DNA of 8,720 bases, taken from positions 13,478 to 22,197 of the forward strand of contig DJMI01000146.1 in NCBI GenBank assembly GCA_002435335.1, in the 5' to 3' direction. A program made the position numbers and the translations under genes. This document shows positions 5,914-8,720 of this stretch, piece by piece (positions within the stretch are counted from its first letter, which is position 1; every line of letters begins with the position of its first letter). Source of the stretch: Nitrosomonas sp. UBA6494. GTDB lineage: Bacteria > Pseudomonadota > Gammaproteobacteria > Burkholderiales > Nitrosomonadaceae. A model generated the notes under the pieces. That model was not told the origin of the DNA and made no database searches. It was given only the letters and a program-made list of their open reading frames with translations.

Positions 5914-6246
5914 TCAATACGAAACCGTTCGGGAAAAAACATTGATAACCGTCACGCCCAGCACAATCAGCGCAAGACCGATGATCGCCGGTTTATCCAA
6001 GACTTGACCGAAGAAAAACCAGCCGCTCAACGCAATCAACACCACCCCGACACCCGACCATATCGCATAAGCCACCCCTACCGGAATGGTTTTCAGCGTC
6101 AATGATAAAAAATAAAATGCCAGCAAATAACCTGTTACTACTAACAGCGACGGCCATAATCGGGTAAATCCTTCCGAGACTTTCAAGCAGGATGTCGCGA
6201 TCACTTCGCTGACAATCGCGACGGAAAGAAAAAACCATTGTTGCAT
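5914..6246 (-). CDS. EmrE-like small multidrug resistance (SMR) transporter
   Basis: A 110-residue inner-membrane protein, exactly the length of E. coli EmrE and strikingly similar to it. The shared segments include KVSEGFTRLWPS, VAYAIWSGVGVVLI and FFGQVLDKPAIIG. Four transmembrane helices are evident at roughly 4-21, 33-52, 58-77 and 86-104. The proton/drug-coupling E14 is present, as are the substrate-pocket residues Y40, Y60 and W63. EmrE-type proteins form antiparallel homodimers that exchange protons for quaternary ammonium and aromatic cations. It is a single gene, with no paired SMR partner, and it lacks an upstream guanidine riboswitch, which argues for the Qac/EmrE rather than the Gdx (guanidinium) subtype. 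Shine-Dalgarno AGGAG (6258-6254) lies 7 bases before the ATG. A terminator separates it from rlmKL, so it probably has its own promoter and may lead greB and the MDR gene. Confidence 0.94.
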   Translation of the reverse strand: MQQWFFLSVAIVSEVIATSCLKVSEGFTRLWPSLLVVTGYLLAFYFLSLTLKTIPVGVAYAIWSGVGVVLIALSGWFFFGQVLDKPAIIGLALIVLGVTVINVFSRTVSY

Positions 6247-6275
6247 GCCAATACTCCTATCCGTTCATATTTTTG

Positions 6276-6299
6276 AACAAAAACCCTTGCGCAGGGTTA
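6276..6299 (-). terminator. Rho-independent terminator of rlmKL
   Basis: On the minus strand AACCCT (6298-6293), loop GCGCA and AGGGTT (6287-6282) form a 6-bp hairpin. It runs directly into a T-rich tail (TTTTTGTTC counting the last stem bases). The stem overlaps the last two bases of the rlmKL TAA stop codon (6299-6297). The stem is short, so termination may be partial, allowing some read-through into the SMR gene. Confidence 0.65.
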
Positions 6300-8495
6300 A
6301 CTGCGAACAATTCTCCAGCAAAAATGAATTTTGCTATCACGCTTAAAATCCTCCGGAATCGTCTTGGCGCTAATATCCGCAACGACTAAGTCCGTCAACG
6401 CTTCTTCGTCCATCTTGAAACGGCGGAAGTTGGTCGAGAAATAAAGTATCCCACCGGATGCAAGCAGCGCTGCAGCATTGCGAATCAATTGCACATGATC
6501 TCGCTGAACATCAAACAGCTCGTCCATTTTCTTGGAATTGGAAAATGTCGGCGGATCGAGAAAGATAAGATCGAATTGCGGTTTTTGTTTTGAACGGGCT
6601 TGCTCTGCCAGCCATTGCACGCAATCGGCACGCACTAGTTTGTGATCGCCGCCAATACCGTTGAGTTCGAAATTACGCTTCGCCCAATCCAAGTAAGTAT
6701 TGGACATATCCACCGTAACGCTGGATATCGCACCACCGATGACCGCATGCACCGTAGCGCTTCCGGTGTACGCGAATAAATTCAGAAAACGCTTACCGCT
6801 GGCATGCTGCTGAATCAACAACCGAACCGGGCGATGATCGAGAAATAAACCGGTGTCGAGATAGTCCTCGAAATTCACCCAGAATTTACAGCCGTCTTCT
6901 TCAACGGTATGAAAATGGCGCGAATCGGCCAGTTTTTCGTATTGATCGGTATTTTTCTGCTTGCGGCGGATTTTGAGAAACACTTGTTCTGCGGGAATTT
7001 GCAGCACCCTGGCGATTTCCCTCAAAGCACCGGCGAGCCGTTGATTGGCCTTGGCGGGATCGATCGACTTGGGTGCCTCATACTCCTGTACATTGACCCA
7101 AGTATTATCGCCGTGATAAACATCGACGGCCACCGCATATTCCGGCAAATCGGCATCGTAGAGTCGATAACAATGTATTTCATTTTGCTTGATCCACTTG
7201 CTCAGCTTCTTCAAATTCTTCTGCAAGCGATTGCCGAACATTTCGGCTTGACTGTCGGATTGTTCGGCTTGCGCACGACGGCTGATGTTCTCGACACGTT
7301 CCTGTTGCGATTTGGCTTTCGGTTCGAAGAAAGCTTTGTCTTCGATCGTGAGCCGCAATAACTTGCATTCCAATGCGCCGTTGAACAAGGTAACGGGTTT
7401 TTGCGAGCGGATGCCGAGACGAAATCCCAGTTCCGGATCACCGATAATAATCGCCGCTTGCCAGCCGATGAAACGCTGCTTCATTACTTCGCCGAACTGG
7501 CGGTAAAGCGCGGCGGTTTGCTCTTCGTCGCCCAGTCGTTCGCCATACGGCGGATTGCAGACGATCAACCCTTGCGCCCAGCTTACAGCGGCGGAGGCAT
7601 CCACGATATCGCGTTTCTCGACATGAATTTTGCCTGCCAATCCCGCGTTCTCGATATGATGTAATGCGGCAGTGACAGTATGGCGATCCTGATCGAAACC
7701 GGCGATCACCGGCAATTGGTTCATGCCAATTTCGCGACGGTTGCGCGCCTCGACCAACAAGCTTTGCCACAGTGTATCGTCATGCTGCTTCCAGCCCAGG
7801 AAACCGAAATAGTCGCGCCGCAAACCCGGTGCGATATCGCCCGCAATCAAAGCCCCCTCGATCAACAGCGTGCCGGAACCGCACATCGGATCGAGCAGCG
7901 AACCTCCTCGTTTTGCGATTTCCGGCCAACCGGCGCGCAACAAAATTGCAGCCGCAAGATTTTCCTTGATCGGTGCCGCGATATTGACATCGCGATAACT
8001 GCGCCGGTGCAGACTTTCTCCGGACAAATCCAGACTCAGTTGCGCGGTATCGTTATGCAAATACACGTTGATGCGGATACTGGGATATTCGGTGTCGACA
8101 TTGGGGCGAGTGCCAGATTTGGCACGCATCTGATCGACAATGGCATCTTTCACTTTGAGTGCGCCAAAATGCGTGTTATTGATCGCCGAATTGTTTTTGC
8201 TGCTGAACGATACCGCTAAACTGTCATCAGGATTTAAATGCTGCGACCAGTCGATACGCTGAACACCGTCGTACAAATCTTGCTGCGATTTAACTTCGAA
8301 ACTGCCAAGCAATAACAAAACACGACTAGCGGTGCGAAGCCACAAGCAAGCTTTATACGCCAGCGCCAAATCACCCTGAAACGCCACACCGGCCAATTTC
8401 TGTTGCACTTTGTCCCCGCCGAGCGCCAGAATCTCTTTAGCGAGAATATCCTCCATCGCCTTCGGCGTGGTAGCAAAAAGTTGATAGTGCGTCAT
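6297..8495 (-). CDS. rlmKL: Bifunctional 23S rRNA methyltransferase RlmKL (m7G2069 / m2G2445)
   Basis: A 732-residue fusion of two SAM-dependent RNA methyltransferases acting on helix 74 of 23S rRNA; E. coli RlmKL has 702. The N-terminal THUMP region (about 45-155) is followed by the RlmL half. RlmL has the SAM motif DPMCGSGT at 202-209 and the catalytic NPPYGERL at 314-321, typical of N2-guanine methylation (G2445). The RlmK half (from about 420) opens with NRLQKNLKKLSKWIKQ. It carries the SAM motif NLFAYTGSATVHA at 572-584, VDMSNTYLDWAKRN, and DPPTFSNSKKMD at 647-658, for m7G2069. Both active sites look intact. The ATG matches the E. coli N-terminus (LFA-T--A-ED/EELL) although no strong Shine-Dalgarno is seen. 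An upstream gene ends 51 bases before it on the same strand, and a terminator lies at its stop codon. Confidence 0.97.
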   Translation of the reverse strand: MTHYQLFATTPKAMEDILAKEILALGGDKVQQKLAGVAFQGDLALAYKACLWLRTASRVLLLLGSFEVKSQQDLYDGVQRIDWSQHLNPDDSLAVSFSSKNNSAINNTHFGALKVKDAIVDQMRAKSGTRPNVDTEYPSIRINVYLHNDTAQLSLDLSGESLHRRSYRDVNIAAPIKENLAAAILLRAGWPEIAKRGGSLLDPMCGSGTLLIEGALIAGDIAPGLRRDYFGFLGWKQHDDTLWQSLLVEARNRREIGMNQLPVIAGFDQDRHTVTAALHHIENAGLAGKIHVEKRDIVDASAAVSWAQGLIVCNPPYGERLGDEEQTAALYRQFGEVMKQRFIGWQAAIIIGDPELGFRLGIRSQKPVTLFNGALECKLLRLTIEDKAFFEPKAKSQQERVENISRRAQAEQSDSQAEMFGNRLQKNLKKLSKWIKQNEIHCYRLYDADLPEYAVAVDVYHGDNTWVNVQEYEAPKSIDPAKANQRLAGALREIARVLQIPAEQVFLKIRRKQKNTDQYEKLADSRHFHTVEEDGCKFWVNFEDYLDTGLFLDHRPVRLLIQQHASGKRFLNLFAYTGSATVHAVIGGAISSVTVDMSNTYLDWAKRNFELNGIGGDHKLVRADCVQWLAEQARSKQKPQFDLIFLDPPTFSNSKKMDELFDVQRDHVQLIRNAAALLASGGILYFSTNFRRFKMDEEALTDLVVADISAKTIPEDFKRDSKIHFCWRIVRS

Positions 8496-8540
8496 GCCGC
8501 GTGTATCTGTTGTAGCAATCTAATTGACCAATAATCCTTT

Positions 8541-8562
8541 GTACCGCTATTCGCAGCGATAC
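8541..8562 (-). terminator. Hairpin over the stop codon of the right-edge gene
   Basis: GTATCGCT and AGCGGTAC (minus strand, 8562-8555 and 8548-8541) can form an 8-bp stem with one G-U pair and a 6-base loop. The stem covers the last codons and the TAG. AAAGGATTATT follows, not a T-run, so it is at best a weak or rho-type terminator, or a 3'-end stabiliser, before rlmKL. Confidence 0.3.
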
Positions 8563-8720
8563 ACATTGCCGATGAAAATAATTTCCTTATCCATGCCGGG
8601 AAATTCATACTTTCCGGTGTTATTCGAATGAATGACATGAACGTTGTTGCCCCCTAATTTTTGCGTTTCGGCAACCAAACTTTTTCTCGCCTTGATCAAG
8701 CGCTCGGTATACGGAGCATC
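8547..8720 (-). CDS. C-terminal fragment of a DUF4156-like protein (starts beyond the right edge)
   Basis: The minus strand is open from base 8720 to a TAG at 8549-8547, giving 57 residues that begin DAPYTERLIKARKS. The fragment contains an amphipathic helix (TERLIKARKSLVAETQKLGG) followed by strands NNVHVIHSNN and EIIFIGNVYRCE. A helix ending in 'LGGN', then short strands and a terminal GxxYRC, recalls the DUF4156 lipoprotein family (such as YjeI), small periplasmic lipoproteins of unknown function. That is from memory and could be wrong. If it is correct, the signal peptide and lipobox lie outside the window. The gap to rlmKL is 51 bases, so the two may be co-transcribed. Confidence 0.6.
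   Translation of the reverse strand, partial: DAPYTERLIKARKSLVAETQKLGGNNVHVIHSNNTGKYEFPGMDKEIIFIGNVYRCE

Noticed and set aside
7680..8219. 179-codon plus-strand frame opposite rlmKL
   Set aside because: It is antisense to the conserved THUMP and RlmL region; its composition reflects the complementary codons only.

Overview
The window reads as chromosomal DNA from a proteobacterium. Mpl, GluQ, GreB, a fused RlmKL and an EmrE-type transporter together point to the beta/gamma group. Moderate base composition and a GreB longer than the E. coli protein lean me towards a betaproteobacterium, perhaps near Nitrosomonadales, but that placement is a weak guess. Genes are tightly packed. The longest gap is 190 bases (4064-4253), so no stretch over 300 bases lacks a gene. 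I see no tRNA, rRNA, insertion sequence, CRISPR array or phage gene.

Left part (1-1814): the first 273 codons of mpl (peptidoglycan tripeptide recycling ligase) run leftwards off the window edge. gluQ (glutamyl-queuosine tRNA-Asp synthetase) diverges from it across a 101-base promoter region.

Middle (1883-4063): three co-directional genes with good ribosome binding sites form a probable operon. They encode an NDH-2-like FAD/NAD(P)H oxidoreductase, an SRPBCC (START-like) hydrophobic-ligand-fold protein, and a stand-alone short LOV blue-light receptor with its photoactive cysteine and flavin-contacting residues intact. This is the most interesting part: a candidate blue-light-linked redox/ligand cassette. 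The oxidoreductase also lacks two residues usually conserved in quinone-reducing NDH-2 enzymes. A perfect 9-bp hairpin lies just after the LOV gene.

Right part (4254-8720): a leftward series. Reading in the direction of transcription it holds the last 57 codons of a DUF4156-like protein, rlmKL (23S rRNA methyltransferase, G2069 and G2445), a rho-independent terminator at its stop codon, an EmrE-like SMR multidrug transporter, greB (transcript-cleavage factor), and a zinc-free MDR quinone-oxidoreductase-like enzyme. The MDR gene converges on the LOV operon. The housekeeping genes are ordinary; smr, greB and the MDR gene may be co-transcribed, but nothing suggests a shared pathway.
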